From contig NZ_CP152376.1 in NCBI RefSeq assembly GCF_038784515.1, forward strand, positions 4,092,001 to 4,156,000: a DNA stretch of 64,000 nt, in the 5' to 3' direction. A program made the position numbers and the translations under genes. This stretch comes from Rhodoferax sp. GW822-FHT02A01 (GTDB taxonomy: Bacteria > Pseudomonadota > Gammaproteobacteria > Burkholderiales > Burkholderiaceae_C). Below, one piece after another: positions 25,485-35,489 of the stretch. Each line of letters starts with the position of its first letter. The first letter of the stretch is position 1. The notes beneath the pieces were generated by a model, which made no database searches, was not told the origin of the DNA, and saw nothing but the letters and a program-made list of their open reading frames with translations.

Positions 25485-27476
25485 ATGAAGCTCAATCGCA
25501 AAACCGTTTTCGGAGTCTTATTGGCCGCGCTGTTCGTGGCTTCGACAAACGTCTCTGCCCTGACTCTGGGAAAAATGCGCGGTTCTGCACTTTTGGGTAA
25601 GGAACTCGATCTGGCGGTATCCGTAGAGTACGCTGCAGATGAGGATATTGCGCCCAATTGCTTCAATGCCGATGTGCGCTTTGGGGATATTGCGGTTGAA
25701 GGCAGTCGTTTGTCGGTGAACGTCGTTTCGGGGCCGCAACCCCAAACCAAGACCGTTCACATCACAACCAGCTCCCGTGTGGGAGATGCAGTCGTAACCG
25801 TCAACCTTCGCACATCCTGCGGGCCCAAGGCCTCGCGGCGTTATGTTTTGCTGGCCGATGTTCTCAGTGAGTCTGATGCCGCTCCGCCTGGTGGGGCGTT
25901 GGCCTCTGCCAACGTACAACCGACCCGAAAGTCTGACTCTGCCTCGGCAGCAGTCAAACCAACGGGAGACATCGCTGCAGCGCCCGTTGTCGCCAAAACA
26001 ACGGGCGTAACTTCTTCTCCTGCTGCCAAGAAGGCACCGGCTAGCAGTCCCGTCAAGAAGACAGCAACTGCCAGCCCTGTTGCTGAACATGCGGCTGCGG
26101 CGAAAGCGGCCAACCAAGCCAATGCGCTGATTCTGGAAGATCTCCAGCACCGTGTGGATGGAATTGAAAAGTGGCAGGCTCAGAGCACGGCAGCAGAGGA
26201 TTTGCTCAAGAGTCAGGACCGCAATCAGGTACTGGAGGCGGGGCTGACTGGCCTGAAAGTGGTGACAGCCAAGAATCAACAAAACCTCCAACAGGTTGCT
26301 GCTGCCTTGGAAGGGATGGAGTCCGAGAACTATGGACGCCCACTGGTCTACGCGTTGGGCGCTTTGCTCGTGGTATGTGCGGTGGCGGTGGCATACGTCC
26401 TGAAACGCTCGCGTTCAAGTGGATCCGACGCTTCGCCCTGGTGGCTGGGCGGAGAAGGGCGCGCCGAGGCAAGGCCACCGAAGGCTGGCACTTCTGAGTC
26501 CACTGCTACCTCTGCATCGCAGTCGATAGCGGGATCGTCGCAATTGCCTGAGGCTGTCCAGACCATTGCGGTTGCGGCCACCGAAAGCAAACCTGCTGCC
26601 CCAGCCGTTGATGTGGATTTCGATATTGACTTTGCTGCAGCCCCCGCTGGCGATGCGAGTCCCATGACGCCTGTTGCACCCGCGTCCGCATTGAAGGAGG
26701 AAAGTCCGGACAAGGCCACGGCGACTCCGGTCAACGCAGTCCAGAATCGTGTCATCAATACGAAGGAAATGCTCGATGTTCGGCAGCAAGCCGAATTCTT
26801 CATGGCGTTAGGTCAGCATGATGACGCCGTGCGCTTGTTGGAAGAGAGTATTCAAAACAGTTCCGAAGCCAATCCTCTGGTGTATCTGGACTTGCTAAAG
26901 ATCTTCCACACCTTGAGTCGGCGCGAGGATTTCGAGCGTTATCGCGCTGAATTCAACCAGTACTTCACAGGTCGCGTGCCCTCATATGCCGACTTTTTGT
27001 CGGAAGGCAATGGTCTGGACGCCTACGATGAAATCTGTCAGCAGATCGTCGTGTTGTGGCCAACCGAATACACGGTGGACTTCATCGAACAGTGCTTGGT
27101 GAGAACTCCTGAGGATGATCCGGAACAGGGCATTGACCTGGAGGCGTTCAAAGACTTGTTGCTTCTCTACGGCATCCTCAAGCGGTTGAGTCAACCGGCA
27201 GATTCGTCTATGGTGCCCTTCAGTACGTCGCGGCTGTCCAGCTCTCAGGTCGCGGTTCTGGAGCCGAAGCATCCTGATATAGAGCATATAGATATCGAGG
27301 CCGCCGCTGTGCCTCTGCCGACGATTTCAGGCACGGTGGATGAGCCAGTTGTGGACCTGGATCTGGACATCGGTGGCGAAGGCGTACCGGACAAAGAGCC
27401 GGAGCCCGGGAACCTCATCGATTTCGATATGTCCGGTTTTGTCAAACCCGAGCCGAACAAGCCGGAACAGAAATAA
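25485..27476 (+). CDS. FimV-like inner-membrane protein
   Basis: A 663-residue protein resembling FimV/TspA proteins, which organise the cell pole, type IV pili and twitching. An N-terminal signal peptide (MKLNRKTVFGVLLAALFVAS, cleaved after VSA) is followed by a periplasmic region starting LTLGKMRGSALLGKELDL, where FimV has its short conserved domain. A Pro/Ala/Lys-rich linker, a coiled-coil stretch, one membrane segment (about 286-304, YALGALLVVCAVAVAYVL) and an acidic cytoplasmic part with TPR-like sequence (ALGQHDDAVRLLEESI) come next. ATG 25485 is chosen because it gives the signal peptide. It is not beside the usual fimV neighbours, so it may be a FimV paralogue. Confidence 0.72.
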   Translation: MKLNRKTVFGVLLAALFVASTNVSALTLGKMRGSALLGKELDLAVSVEYAADEDIAPNCFNADVRFGDIAVEGSRLSVNVVSGPQPQTKTVHITTSSRVGDAVVTVNLRTSCGPKASRRYVLLADVLSESDAAPPGGALASANVQPTRKSDSASAAVKPTGDIAAAPVVAKTTGVTSSPAAKKAPASSPVKKTATASPVAEHAAAAKAANQANALILEDLQHRVDGIEKWQAQSTAAEDLLKSQDRNQVLEAGLTGLKVVTAKNQQNLQQVAAALEGMESENYGRPLVYALGALLVVCAVAVAYVLKRSRSSGSDASPWWLGGEGRAEARPPKAGTSESTATSASQSIAGSSQLPEAVQTIAVAATESKPAAPAVDVDFDIDFAAAPAGDASPMTPVAPASALKEESPDKATATPVNAVQNRVINTKEMLDVRQQAEFFMALGQHDDAVRLLEESIQNSSEANPLVYLDLLKIFHTLSRREDFERYRAEFNQYFTGRVPSYADFLSEGNGLDAYDEICQQIVVLWPTEYTVDFIEQCLVRTPEDDPEQGIDLEAFKDLLLLYGILKRLSQPADSSMVPFSTSRLSSSQVAVLEPKHPDIEHIDIEAAAVPLPTISGTVDEPVVDLDLDIGGEGVPDKEPEPGNLIDFDMSGFVKPEPNKPEQK

Positions 27477-27482
27477 GCCAGG

Positions 27483-28490
27483 TTAGCGGCGCACCTGCAG
27501 TGCGCCAGGGTTGACGATATTGGTTGGCGTGCCTTTGATGAAGTTCACCACATTGTCAAACGCAGCACCAAAATATTCCTCGTAGGTGCTTTGCTCCACG
27601 TAGCCAATATGGGGAGTGCAGATGCAGTTCTCCAGGCGTAACAAAGCGTGGCCCTGAAGAATGGGTTCCGTCTCAAACACATCCACCGCCGCCAGACCGG
27701 GGCGCCCCCGGTTCAAGGCACTGATCAGTGCATCAGGTTCAATCAAGTCGGCCCTGGATGTATTGACCAGAATCGAGGTGGGTTTCATCAAGGCAAGGTC
27801 ACTGGCTCGCACAATGTGTTGCGTTGCCTCATTCAGTCGCAGATGCAAGGAAATCACGTCGGAGTGTGTAAAGAACAGTTCCTTGCTGGGCGCCGCAATG
27901 TGGCCATCGTGCACTGCCGCCTCGCGGGAAGACTCACTTCCCCAGATGATGGTCTGCATTCCAAATGCTTTGCCATATCCGGCGACCAGTTTGCCTATTC
28001 TTCCGTATCCCCATATGCCCAGCTTCTTGCCGGTCAGTGTGGTGCCAATTCCAAAATTTGGGGGCATGGAGCTCGCCTTCAGTCCGGACTGCTGCCAGGC
28101 CCCGTGCTTCAAATTGCCAATGTAGTGGGGTAACCTGCGCATGGCCGCCATCAGCAACGCCCAGGTTAGTTCAGCCGGCGCCACCGGTGAGCCGGCGCCT
28201 TCGGATACAGCAATGCCACGTTCAGTACAGGCTTGCAGGTCGATATGGCTGCCAGCACGCCCGGTCTGGGAAATCAATTTCAGCTTGGGCAGCTTGTCAA
28301 TGAGCTGGCGATTGATTGCGGTGCGTTCACGTATGAGCACCAGAATGTCGGCATCCTTGAGTCGCACCGAAAGCTGCCCAAGACCCTTGACCGTGTTGGT
28401 GTACACCTTGGCTTGATAGGGTTGCAGCTTGCTGGCGCATTCGAGCTTGCGCACCGCATCTTGGTAATCGTCCAGAATCACTATGTTCAT
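27483..28490 (-). CDS. D-2-hydroxyacid dehydrogenase family protein
   Basis: A 335-residue NAD(P)-dependent dehydrogenase of the D-isomer-specific 2-hydroxyacid family (phosphoglycerate dehydrogenase-like). The Rossmann motif GIWGYGRIGKLVAG lies mid-chain, the catalytic Arg is in the VNTSRADLIEP strand, and the acid/base His is in CTPHIGYVEQ. The N-terminal substrate lid starts MNIVILDDYQDAV, a form common in hypothetical members with unknown substrate. There is no ACT domain, so it is unlikely to be SerA itself. Its stop lies 6 bases beyond the convergent fimV-like stop. No pathway neighbours help define the substrate. Confidence 0.85.
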   Translation of the reverse strand: MNIVILDDYQDAVRKLECASKLQPYQAKVYTNTVKGLGQLSVRLKDADILVLIRERTAINRQLIDKLPKLKLISQTGRAGSHIDLQACTERGIAVSEGAGSPVAPAELTWALLMAAMRRLPHYIGNLKHGAWQQSGLKASSMPPNFGIGTTLTGKKLGIWGYGRIGKLVAGYGKAFGMQTIIWGSESSREAAVHDGHIAAPSKELFFTHSDVISLHLRLNEATQHIVRASDLALMKPTSILVNTSRADLIEPDALISALNRGRPGLAAVDVFETEPILQGHALLRLENCICTPHIGYVEQSTYEEYFGAAFDNVVNFIKGTPTNIVNPGALQVRR

Positions 28491-28592
28491 GCCCCCATTG
28501 TGCCTTGATGGAGACAGAAAAACTCAGGCAGAACGGCGGCGGATAGGCGCTAACATGCGCTTCCCTTTGGTTTACTCGTTTGAAAGATATCC

Positions 28593-29108
28593 ATGTCCAT
28601 TTCCATGTCATCGGCCAGCCTTCCGGTATTTGCAGGCATGCTCAGCAACCTGAGTCATTTATTGGATAAGGCGCAAGCCTTTGTGGATACCAAGAAGTGT
28701 GATCCTGTTGCCATCACGCAGTACCGTCTGGCGCCGGACATGCTGCCATTCACCAAGCAGATTCAGATTGCATGTGACGCCGCAAAAAACGGAATTGCCA
28801 GGCTGTCTGGGATGGAGGCGCCCCGATTTCCGGATGACGAGCAAACACTGGCTGAACTAAAAGAACGCATTGCAAAAACATTGGCCTATTTGCAGACCGT
28901 GCCAGCGCACGCAGTGGACGGAACCGAGTCCAAGGAAATCACCTTCCCAGTAGGAAGGGACACCATGCGCACAATGCAAGGTGAGGCATACCTGAAACAG
29001 TGGGTGCTGCCGAATCTGTTTTTCCACATCACCACAGCCTATGCAATCCTGCGTCACAACGGCGTGGATGTGGGAAAAAAGGACTATCTGCTGGGTGCAG
29101 CCGCCTGA
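28593..29108 (+). CDS. DUF1993 family protein
   Basis: A 171-residue soluble helical protein of the DUF1993 family, related to DinB-like four-helix bundles. Features seen are MLSNLSHLLDKAQAF near the start, RLAPDMLPFTKQIQ in helix 2, and a C-terminal FFHITTAYAILRHNGVDVGKKDYL segment whose His residues could bind metal. The family's function is unknown. It starts at ATG 28593 with a second in-frame ATG four codons on. It is divergent from the dehydrogenase and convergent with the lexA operon; no operon partner is apparent. Confidence 0.85.
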   Translation: MSISMSSASLPVFAGMLSNLSHLLDKAQAFVDTKKCDPVAITQYRLAPDMLPFTKQIQIACDAAKNGIARLSGMEAPRFPDDEQTLAELKERIAKTLAYLQTVPAHAVDGTESKEITFPVGRDTMRTMQGEAYLKQWVLPNLFFHITTAYAILRHNGVDVGKKDYLLGAAA

Positions 29109-29136
29109 CCGGGGGGCACACCCAGACGGGCCACTC

Positions 29137-29469
29137 TTAGTGCAGCGCCGCCTCGCTGGCGGCCAAGCGGTCCAACTCGGCACAAACGTCAGCCATACGC
29201 CCCGAAATGACCAGCCTGCCTACGCCGGCAGGCGTTTGGCCTCTGTCCACCACACGCAAGACCCGCAAAGGCCTGGAAGAAGCCATGGCGGGCGACAGAT
29301 TGATCGCATCAGTCCCACGGCTGACGCCAGCCAGACAGGCTGTCATGCCGCCTCGAGGGAACGCATTTTGAACGGCCATGGGTGTCGGCCTGGCACTATG
29401 TGGCCGGCCGCCCATAAGGCGGAGCAAACCCTGGACCAGTTTATCTTGCATAAGCATTGCGATATTCAT
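29137..29469 (-). CDS. Small conserved protein downstream of lexA
   Basis: A protein of 110 residues starting MNIAMLMQDKLVQG after a GGGAG ribosome binding site 6 bases upstream. It ends with a conserved-looking VGRLVISGRMADVCAELDR segment. It follows the lexA stop by 20 bases on the same strand and is probably co-transcribed with it, which would make it SOS-controlled. I recall similar short proteins after lexA in related Burkholderiales, but the function is unknown. By position it could be a cell-division inhibitor of SulA type, but no similarity is evident to me, so I do not assign that. Confidence 0.6.
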   Translation of the reverse strand: MNIAMLMQDKLVQGLLRLMGGRPHSARPTPMAVQNAFPRGGMTACLAGVSRGTDAINLSPAMASSRPLRVLRVVDRGQTPAGVGRLVISGRMADVCAELDRLAASEAALH

Positions 29470-29489
29470 AGATTTCTCCCGGTTGCGGC

Positions 29490-30164
29490 TCACATGAGCA
29501 TGGTGTTGCGGATAAGGCCAACTGCGAGTCCTTCGATTTCGAAGGGGTCTCCAGGTTCCACCACGATGGTTTGGTAATCCGGGTTTTCCGGATGCAGTTC
29601 GATCAGGTGTTTGTTGCGGCGGAAGCGCTTGACAGTCACCTCGTCGCCGAGCCGGGCCACAATAATCTGGCCATTCTTGGCATCTTTGGTAGCTTGCACG
29701 GCGAGCAAGTCGCCGTCCATGATTCCCGCATCACGCATGGACATGCCTCGTACCTTGAGCAGGTAATCCGGTTGCCGCTGGAACAGGCTGTTTTCCACGT
29801 AGTAGGTTTGGTCCACATGCTCTTGGGCGAGAATGGGAGAGCCTGCTGCAACGCGGCCCACCAGAGGCAACGCCAGTTGGGCCAAACCGGGGAGAGGCAG
29901 GGAGAATTGTTTGACTCTGGACTCGTTGATGGAGCGCAAAGTCTCACTCTTGAGTCGGATGCCACGAGAAGTGCCGCTGACCAATTCGATGACACCTTTG
30001 CGGGCCAGGGCTTGCAGATGCTCTTCAGCCGCATTGGCGGACTTGAAACCGAGCTCGTTGGCGATTTCTGCACGGGTAGGAGGCGCCCCGGTACGTGCGA
30101 TAGCGCTTTGGATCAAATCCAGAATCTGCTGTTGTCGGGCAGTGAGTTTGGGGCTTTCGAGCAT
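29490..30164 (-). CDS. lexA: SOS-response repressor LexA
   Basis: Represses DNA-damage genes and self-cleaves with RecA. The N-terminal winged helix ([16 protein letters not shown]; recognition helix [11 protein letters not shown]) is followed by the cleavage region with Ala-Gly in [10 protein letters not shown] and the Ser-Lys peptidase dyad (Ser in [10 protein letters not shown], Lys in AQVTK-type VTVKRF or the ATKDAKNGQ area, as in the family). The length from ATG 30164 is 224 residues, standard for the betaproteobacterial form; starts further upstream would run into the operators. Two tandem LexA boxes lie 48-82 bases upstream, giving autoregulation. A small gene follows in the operon. 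Confidence 0.95.
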   Translation of the reverse strand: MLESPKLTARQQQILDLIQSAIARTGAPPTRAEIANELGFKSANAAEEHLQALARKGVIELVSGTSRGIRLKSETLRSINESRVKQFSLPLPGLAQLALPLVGRVAAGSPILAQEHVDQTYYVENSLFQRQPDYLLKVRGMSMRDAGIMDGDLLAVQATKDAKNGQIIVARLGDEVTVKRFRRNKHLIELHPENPDYQTIVVEPGDPFEIEGLAVGLIRNTMLM

Positions 30165-30211
30165 GCTGACTCCTTTGGTGTGCACTGGATGGATCACTGG
30201 GATTGCAGACA

Positions 30212-30246
30212 CTGTTTTCTTATCCAGTGACTGTATTTTTAACCAG
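30212..30246. promoter_or_regulatory. Two tandem LexA (SOS) boxes
   Basis: CTGTTTTCTTATCCAG (30212-30227) and CTGTATTTTTAACCAG (30231-30246) both have the CTG-N10-CAG frame of the LexA operator, match the E. coli consensus at 11 and 12 of 16 positions, and lie 3 bases apart. A TTGTCA hexamer on the minus strand (30258-30263) with an AT-rich -10 region overlapping the second box fits a repressible lexA promoter. The sites also lie 32 bases before the divergent asparaginase gene. Confidence 0.85.
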
Positions 30247-30277
30247 TTTTATGCTTTTGACAAGAGGGTGACGTGAT

Positions 30278-31258
30278 ATGGCGAAAAAAGTGGTTTTTCT
30301 AGGTATGGGTGGGACGATTGCTGGCAAGGCGCAGAACGCTGGAGACAACGTGGGATACACGGCCGGCCAAGTGGGCGTTCAACAGTTGCTTCAGTCGGTG
30401 CCTGGTCTTGACAAGGCAGTGGGCGACGATCTGCCTGTGTCTGAACAGGTGTGTCAGATCGACAGCAAGGATCTTGAGCACTGTGATTGGTTCACGTTGA
30501 CTGCCAGGGTTCTCCACCATCTGCAGATGCCGGATGTGCGCGCAGTCGTCATCACGCACGGGACGGATACGCTGGAAGAAACCGCCTACTGGTTGTCGCG
30601 AGCGTTGCCAGGGAAGATGCTCAACCAGAAGCCAGTGGTATTGACCTGCGCCATGCGGCCGGCCAGTTCACTGGCGCCGGACGGGCCCACGAATATGGCG
30701 GATGCAGCCACGGTGGCATGTTTTCAAGGTGCGCGGGGCCTGTTGGTGGTGTGCGCGGGCAAGATTTTCGAAGCGGCGCATGTGCAGAAGGTGCATCCCT
30801 ATCGCGTCGACGCATTTGATGCGGGCGAGGCCGGCCCCCTCGGCGTGGTGGAGGAAGGGAGCGTTCGCCTGTTGTTCAATTGGCCGAATGCGGATGCTCT
30901 GCGGCCTGGACTGGACTGCGCACAGTTGCAGGCGCGCGGTTTGCCGCGTGTGGAAGTCTTGCTGAATCACGCAGGTGCCAGTGGTGCCATCGTGCGCAGC
31001 CTGCTCAACCCTGTGGAGGGTGACGCACCGGTACGCGGCATTGTCGTTGCCGGAACCGGCAACGGCACTATTCACAAGGATCTTGAGGCCGCGTTGCAGC
31101 TTGCACAACGTCAGGGCGTACGGGTCGTGCGCGTTAGCCGATGCGCCTACGGCTGTGTAGTGGGTTCTGCCGCCGCCGATGGTGCCTTTGCGCATTACGG
31201 TTTGTCGGCCGTAAAGGCTCGCATCGCGCTCATGCTGGACCTGGTTGAGGCGACTTAG
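30278..31258 (+). CDS. L-asparaginase
   Basis: Hydrolyses L-asparagine to aspartate and ammonia. It is a 326-residue protein with the N-terminal nucleophile motif LGMGGTIAG (Thr at about residue 13) and the second catalytic motif VVITHGTDTLEETAY with its Thr-Asp pair (about 90-104). No signal peptide is visible, so it is probably cytoplasmic. Its start lies 113 bases from the lexA start on the opposite strand, so it shares the intergenic region containing the LexA boxes; SOS control of it is possible but not expected from the family. It is followed by a hairpin shared with adk. Confidence 0.9.
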   Translation: MAKKVVFLGMGGTIAGKAQNAGDNVGYTAGQVGVQQLLQSVPGLDKAVGDDLPVSEQVCQIDSKDLEHCDWFTLTARVLHHLQMPDVRAVVITHGTDTLEETAYWLSRALPGKMLNQKPVVLTCAMRPASSLAPDGPTNMADAATVACFQGARGLLVVCAGKIFEAAHVQKVHPYRVDAFDAGEAGPLGVVEEGSVRLLFNWPNADALRPGLDCAQLQARGLPRVEVLLNHAGASGAIVRSLLNPVEGDAPVRGIVVAGTGNGTIHKDLEAALQLAQRQGVRVVRVSRCAYGCVVGSAAADGAFAHYGLSAVKARIALMLDLVEAT

Positions 31259-31277
31259 GCGCGATCACCACATATGC

Positions 31278-31302
31278 AAAGGGCCGCAAGTGCGGCCCTT
31301 TG
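31278..31302. terminator. Bidirectional hairpin between asparaginase and adk
   Basis: A perfect 11-base stem (AAAGGGCCGCA / TGCGGCCCTTT) with a 2-base loop lies between convergent stop codons. The T tail is short in both directions. Confidence 0.7.
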
Positions 31303-31319
31303 GGGTTGTACGAAGTTGA

Positions 31320-32003
<684 letters not shown>

Positions 32004-32075
32004 TCATCACGGAGCTTTCGCCCGCAGCTACAGAATGCAAATTAACGCGCGAGAATAGCATGGCGTGCCTATAGG

Positions 32076-32864
32076 CTAACTTACAGATGATGCAGGTGGG
32101 GCGCCGGCAGCAAACACGCGTCGAACACGTTCCAAGTCTTCCGGTGTATCGACCCCTGCGCCCGGCGCAGCATCGGTCGTATGTACGGCAATCTGGTGGC
32201 CGTGCCACAGGGCGCGCAGTTGCTCCAGTGCTTCGGTTATTTCCATGGGCGCCTGTGCCAGAGAGGGAAAGCTGCGCAAGAACCCCACACGGTAGGAGTA
32301 GATACCGATGTGGCGAAGTGGCGCAGGCTTTGGCAGCGTCTGAATGCCTTCGGCAAAGCCGTCACGCCACCAGGAGATAGGTGCCCGGCTGAAATACAAA
32401 GCCATTCCCGAAGCGTTCAGGACAACCTTGACCACATTCGGATTCTTGAAGTCTTGCACACTGTCAATGCTGTGCGCTGCCGTGCCCATGCTCGCGCCCT
32501 GGTTTTGTTCCAGCAATCGAGCAACTGCATGTACCAAGGCGGGGTCTATCAAGGGCTCGTCCCCTTGCACGTTCACGACGATGTCTTCGTCGGCCAAACC
32601 CAGCAGCACGCAGGCTTCGGCCAGGCGGTCGCTGCCCGAGGGGTGGTCTTCACGGGTCAGCACGGCCTCCACGCCAAACTGTTGGCATGCCAATAGGATG
32701 CTAGGGTGATCCGCCGCCACCACAACCCGCACCGTGGGTGGCATCCCCCGAGTCACACGTTGCGCCACGCGGACTACCATGGGAATGCCAGCAATGTCTG
32801 CCAGCGGTTTGTTGGGAAGCCGGGTCGACGCCAACCGCGCCGGTATCAATACGGTAAACGCCAT
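32076..32864 (-). CDS. kdsB: 3-deoxy-manno-octulosonate cytidylyltransferase
   Basis: Makes CMP-Kdo, the activated inner-core sugar of LPS. The nucleotidyltransferase signature [18 protein letters not shown] is at residues 7-24, and [11 protein letters not shown] gives the metal-binding Asp. The length of 262 residues is normal. It lies 11 bases after the Trm112-like gene and follows lpxK, so lipid A and Kdo activation are encoded together. The Ala/Pro-rich C-terminal tail is slightly extended. Confidence 0.96.
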   Translation of the reverse strand: MAFTVLIPARLASTRLPNKPLADIAGIPMVVRVAQRVTRGMPPTVRVVVAADHPSILLACQQFGVEAVLTREDHPSGSDRLAEACVLLGLADEDIVVNVQGDEPLIDPALVHAVARLLEQNQGASMGTAAHSIDSVQDFKNPNVVKVVLNASGMALYFSRAPISWWRDGFAEGIQTLPKPAPLRHIGIYSYRVGFLRSFPSLAQAPMEITEALEQLRALWHGHQIAVHTTDAAPGAGVDTPEDLERVRRVFAAGAPPASSVS

Positions 32865-32875
32865 CTCCGGGACGC

Positions 32876-33058
32876 TTACAGGCCAAGTTCGGCGTCGCTG
32901 AGTGTCCGTGCTTCGTTCTCCAGTAGCACGGGTATGCCGTCTCGCACCGGATAAGCCAAGCGGGCAGAGCGGGAGATCAGCTCCTGTTTCTCACGGTCGT
33001 ACTCAAGTGGCCCTTTGGTGACGGGGCAGACAATCAGTTCAAGCAGTTTGGTGTCCAT
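32876..33058 (-). CDS. Trm112-family small protein
   Basis: A 60-residue protein ([18 protein letters not shown]) of the Trm112 family (YcaR type), found between lpxK and kdsB in many proteobacteria. Members are zinc-ribbon-like partners of methyltransferases in eukaryotes; here only one cysteine is present, as in many bacterial homologues, so zinc binding is doubtful. Its 5' end overlaps the lpxK 3' end by 20 bases, showing tight coupling. The bacterial function is not firmly known. Confidence 0.88.
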   Translation of the reverse strand: MDTKLLELIVCPVTKGPLEYDREKQELISRSARLAYPVRDGIPVLLENEARTLSDAELGL

Positions 33059-34106
33059 GTGTGGATGATAGCTTTGTACGGCGCACATCATCCACCAGAC
33101 CATCCAGTGCAACCCAAAAGGCGGATTCCTGCGTCTGGATCAACGGTACGGCCAACGCATCGGGCCAGATTTCCCAAAGCTTGGCGGCATCCTTTTCGGT
33201 GCAGAGAACCTGGTAACCCTGCAACAGGTCGGCGTTCAGTGACTGGAAGTCGAAGTGGTCGGGCAGCGGTAGCGATTTGTCCAGCGCAATACCCATCGCG
33301 GTAAGAGACGAAAAGAACGCTTCGGGTCTGGCAATACCAGCCAGCGCCAACAACGGCTGCCTCAGCGTGGCGATTTCGATCTTTGCGCCATGGCGGTCAA
33401 CAGCATGGCGGTCCAGAGAGCGCTCTGCGGAGAATCCAGGCAAGCGTTTGTGCAAGCCGGTATGCAATACCAGCAAGCGCGCATCATCCTGTCCCACCGC
33501 CTGCAAGGCCTTTCGCGGCCACGGCTCACGCAGGGGGCCGGCGGGTAGCATCCAGCCGTTGCCCACGCCGCGATCATCAAATACACAAACCTCTATGTCT
33601 CTGTACAAGGCGTAATGCTGCAGCCCGTCATCGCACACCAGTAGCTGCGTATCCGGGTGTTGCATAAGCAAGGCGCTAGCTGCGGCGTGGCGGTCACGCC
33701 CCACGTAAACCGGCACATCCGTAGCGCGTGCAATCAGCAAAGGCTCGTCACCCACGGATGCAACGTTGTCCTTGGCGGAAACTGCGCGAACGTCGTCACT
33801 TTGGCGCCCATAACCGCGTGACACAACGCCCACCTTCCATCCACGCGAGCGCAAGTGCAAAACAATGGACACCGTGGTTGGCGTCTTGCCGGCTCCGCCC
33901 GCAATGGCATTGCCGACCACGATGACAGGGCGGTCTAATACCTTTGCCTTGCGCAGTCCTGATTGATAGGTCCAGCGGCGCAGAAATACCAAGGCGGCGT
34001 AGACAAGACTGATGGGGAGCAGAAGGGTGGCAATGACTCCGCGACGCTGCCAGGCGCTGACCAAGGTCATGCCCAGCTTCTGGGGCAGATCATGGCCAAC
34101 GCCCAT
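33039..34106 (-). CDS. lpxK: Tetraacyldisaccharide 4'-kinase
   Basis: Phosphorylates the 4' position of the lipid A precursor at the inner membrane. It has an N-terminal membrane-associated helix ([15 protein letters not shown]), the P-loop [18 protein letters not shown] (about residues 61-78), the GVVSRGYGR segment and DDGLQHY with the catalytic acidic residues. The length of 355 residues is typical. It starts just 4 bases from the exbD stop and overlaps the next gene, placing it in the middle of the exbB-to-adk operon. Confidence 0.95.
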   Translation of the reverse strand: MGVGHDLPQKLGMTLVSAWQRRGVIATLLLPISLVYAALVFLRRWTYQSGLRKAKVLDRPVIVVGNAIAGGAGKTPTTVSIVLHLRSRGWKVGVVSRGYGRQSDDVRAVSAKDNVASVGDEPLLIARATDVPVYVGRDRHAAASALLMQHPDTQLLVCDDGLQHYALYRDIEVCVFDDRGVGNGWMLPAGPLREPWPRKALQAVGQDDARLLVLHTGLHKRLPGFSAERSLDRHAVDRHGAKIEIATLRQPLLALAGIARPEAFFSSLTAMGIALDKSLPLPDHFDFQSLNADLLQGYQVLCTEKDAAKLWEIWPDALAVPLIQTQESAFWVALDGLVDDVRRTKLSSTHGHQTA

Positions 34107-34110
34107 GCCT

Positions 34111-34539
34111 TTACTGAATACCAGCCTGAGCGGACGTCTGTGTCGCGAACGTGATGTGGTTCAGGCCTGCGCGCCGTGCAGCTTCCATGACCGTGATCAC
34201 GGACTGGTGTTTGGCGCTGGCGTCCGCGCTGATCACCACAACGGCATCCTTTCCACCTTTGGCCGCATCTGTCAGTGCCGCCGCGATGCTGTCCAGTGTG
34301 CGACTTACCAGGGGCATCTTGTTCACGCTGAGATTGCCGTCCGCGGCGATGGCCACGATCAATTCCTTGGGGTAGTCCTTCTGGGCTTCCGTATCCGCTG
34401 CGGGCAGGACAATCTGCATTTCCGTGAACTTGCTGTAGGTGGTGGAAAGCATCAGAAAGATCAGCACCACCAACAGCACGTCGATGAACGGAATCAGATT
34501 GATTTCCGGCTCTTCATTGGTTCTTTTGCGAAAGTTCAT
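34111..34539 (-). CDS. exbD: ExbD/TolR-family biopolymer transport protein
   Basis: A 142-residue proton-channel partner protein with one N-terminal membrane helix (INLIPFIDVLLVVLIFLML, about residues 14-32) that includes the conserved Asp of the channel, and a periplasmic domain. With the ExbB-like protein upstream it should energise an outer-membrane process through TonB or a related protein. No tonB gene is in the window. The position directly before lpxK matches many Burkholderiales, where the pair is linked to envelope biogenesis by location. Confidence 0.92.
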   Translation of the reverse strand: MNFRKRTNEEPEINLIPFIDVLLVVLIFLMLSTTYSKFTEMQIVLPAADTEAQKDYPKELIVAIAADGNLSVNKMPLVSRTLDSIAAALTDAAKGGKDAVVVISADASAKHQSVITVMEAARRAGLNHITFATQTSAQAGIQ

Positions 34540-34567
34540 GGAACGATTGCCTATGCGGTCCTGCGGC

Positions 34568-35194
34568 TTACTTGCGCAACGCTTTGAGATGGCGCGCCAG
34601 CCGATCAGCAGACAACTCCAATGTCAGCAGGTACTCGTCCACACGACCACGGAAGTAGCGCCAGAAGATGAGCGAAGGGATGGCCACGATCAGACCGAAA
34701 GCGGTGTTGTAGAGCGCAATGGAAATACCGTGCGCCAACTGCGCCGGATTGCCACCGCTTGATCCCCCTGGCGCCTGCGAGCCAAAAATTTCGATCATGC
34801 CCACCACCGTGCCAAACAGTCCCATCAGGGGTGCGGCAGAAGCAATCGTGCCCAGCGCGCTGAGGTAATGCTCCAGTCGATGGGCGACCTGGCGACCCAC
34901 GCTCTCCATGCTAGCCCGCAAGTCTTCTTCGCTGAGCAGCGGCTCGGTATTCACTGCGCGCAGTCCGCTGGCAAGCACCTTTCCCAAGGCGGAGTTCTTC
35001 TCCAGTTGGTTGATGACTTCGCTTCCAGGAATTCCTTTGCGCGTCACGCCAATGACTTCGTCCAAAAGGCGGGCGGGCGCCACCTTCTTGGTCTGCAGAC
35101 TGATGAAGCGTTCAATGATGATTGCCAGGGCGAGAACCGAGCATGCGACAAGAGGCCAAATTGGCCAGCCAGCGGCTTGTATGATGGAAAGCAA
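34568..35194 (-). CDS. exbB: ExbB/TolQ/MotA-family proton channel protein
   Basis: A 208-residue membrane protein with three hydrophobic segments (about 12-30, 105-130 and 150-175). The core signature APLMGLFGTVVGMIEIF is typical of MotA/TolQ/ExbB channels, and ALYNTAFGLIVAIPSLIF follows. It is first in the minus-strand operon with exbD 28 bases downstream. The 295-base divergent gap to xseA should hold its promoter. Confidence 0.92.
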   Translation of the reverse strand: MLSIIQAAGWPIWPLVACSVLALAIIIERFISLQTKKVAPARLLDEVIGVTRKGIPGSEVINQLEKNSALGKVLASGLRAVNTEPLLSEEDLRASMESVGRQVAHRLEHYLSALGTIASAAPLMGLFGTVVGMIEIFGSQAPGGSSGGNPAQLAHGISIALYNTAFGLIVAIPSLIFWRYFRGRVDEYLLTLELSADRLARHLKALRK

Positions 35195-35489
35195 GTGTCC
35201 CCTCCGTGCGATTGGTGTGCGTCGGGATTATGACCCACATGGCTGCCCCGGCAACGCACAGTTTCTGTGGATAACTTTGTGTAGAAGTCTGTGCAATCAG
35301 GCTCGCGAACCACGCTGGCATGGGGCTTTGACACTTTGATGACATTTGCAGCAGAAAAAAACGTAATGAAATCAAGCTACTTGGACGGAGGCTTGCGGCT
35401 GTCGGCAGCATTGCTGACAGCGTCCTACCGAACGCCTGAACTGGGGATGACAGTTATGCATCCGCTTACAACATTTTTGGAAATCCAGC
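35195..35489. other. Divergent intergenic region exbB/xseA
   Basis: This gap should contain both promoters. One perfect DnaA-type box (TGTGGATAA, 35266-35274) is present. I see no RNA gene, no convincing -35/-10 pair and no small CDS with a good ribosome binding site. Confidence 0.4.

Noticed and set aside
32076..35194. The envelope gene run as a novel operon
   Set aside because: exbB-exbD-lpxK-trm112-kdsB-adk order is ordinary for related betaproteobacteria.
35266..35274. Perfect DnaA box (TGTGGATAA) in the exbB/xseA gap
   Set aside because: A single box, without clustering, an AT-rich unwinding region or neighbouring dnaA/dnaN, is not evidence for an origin.
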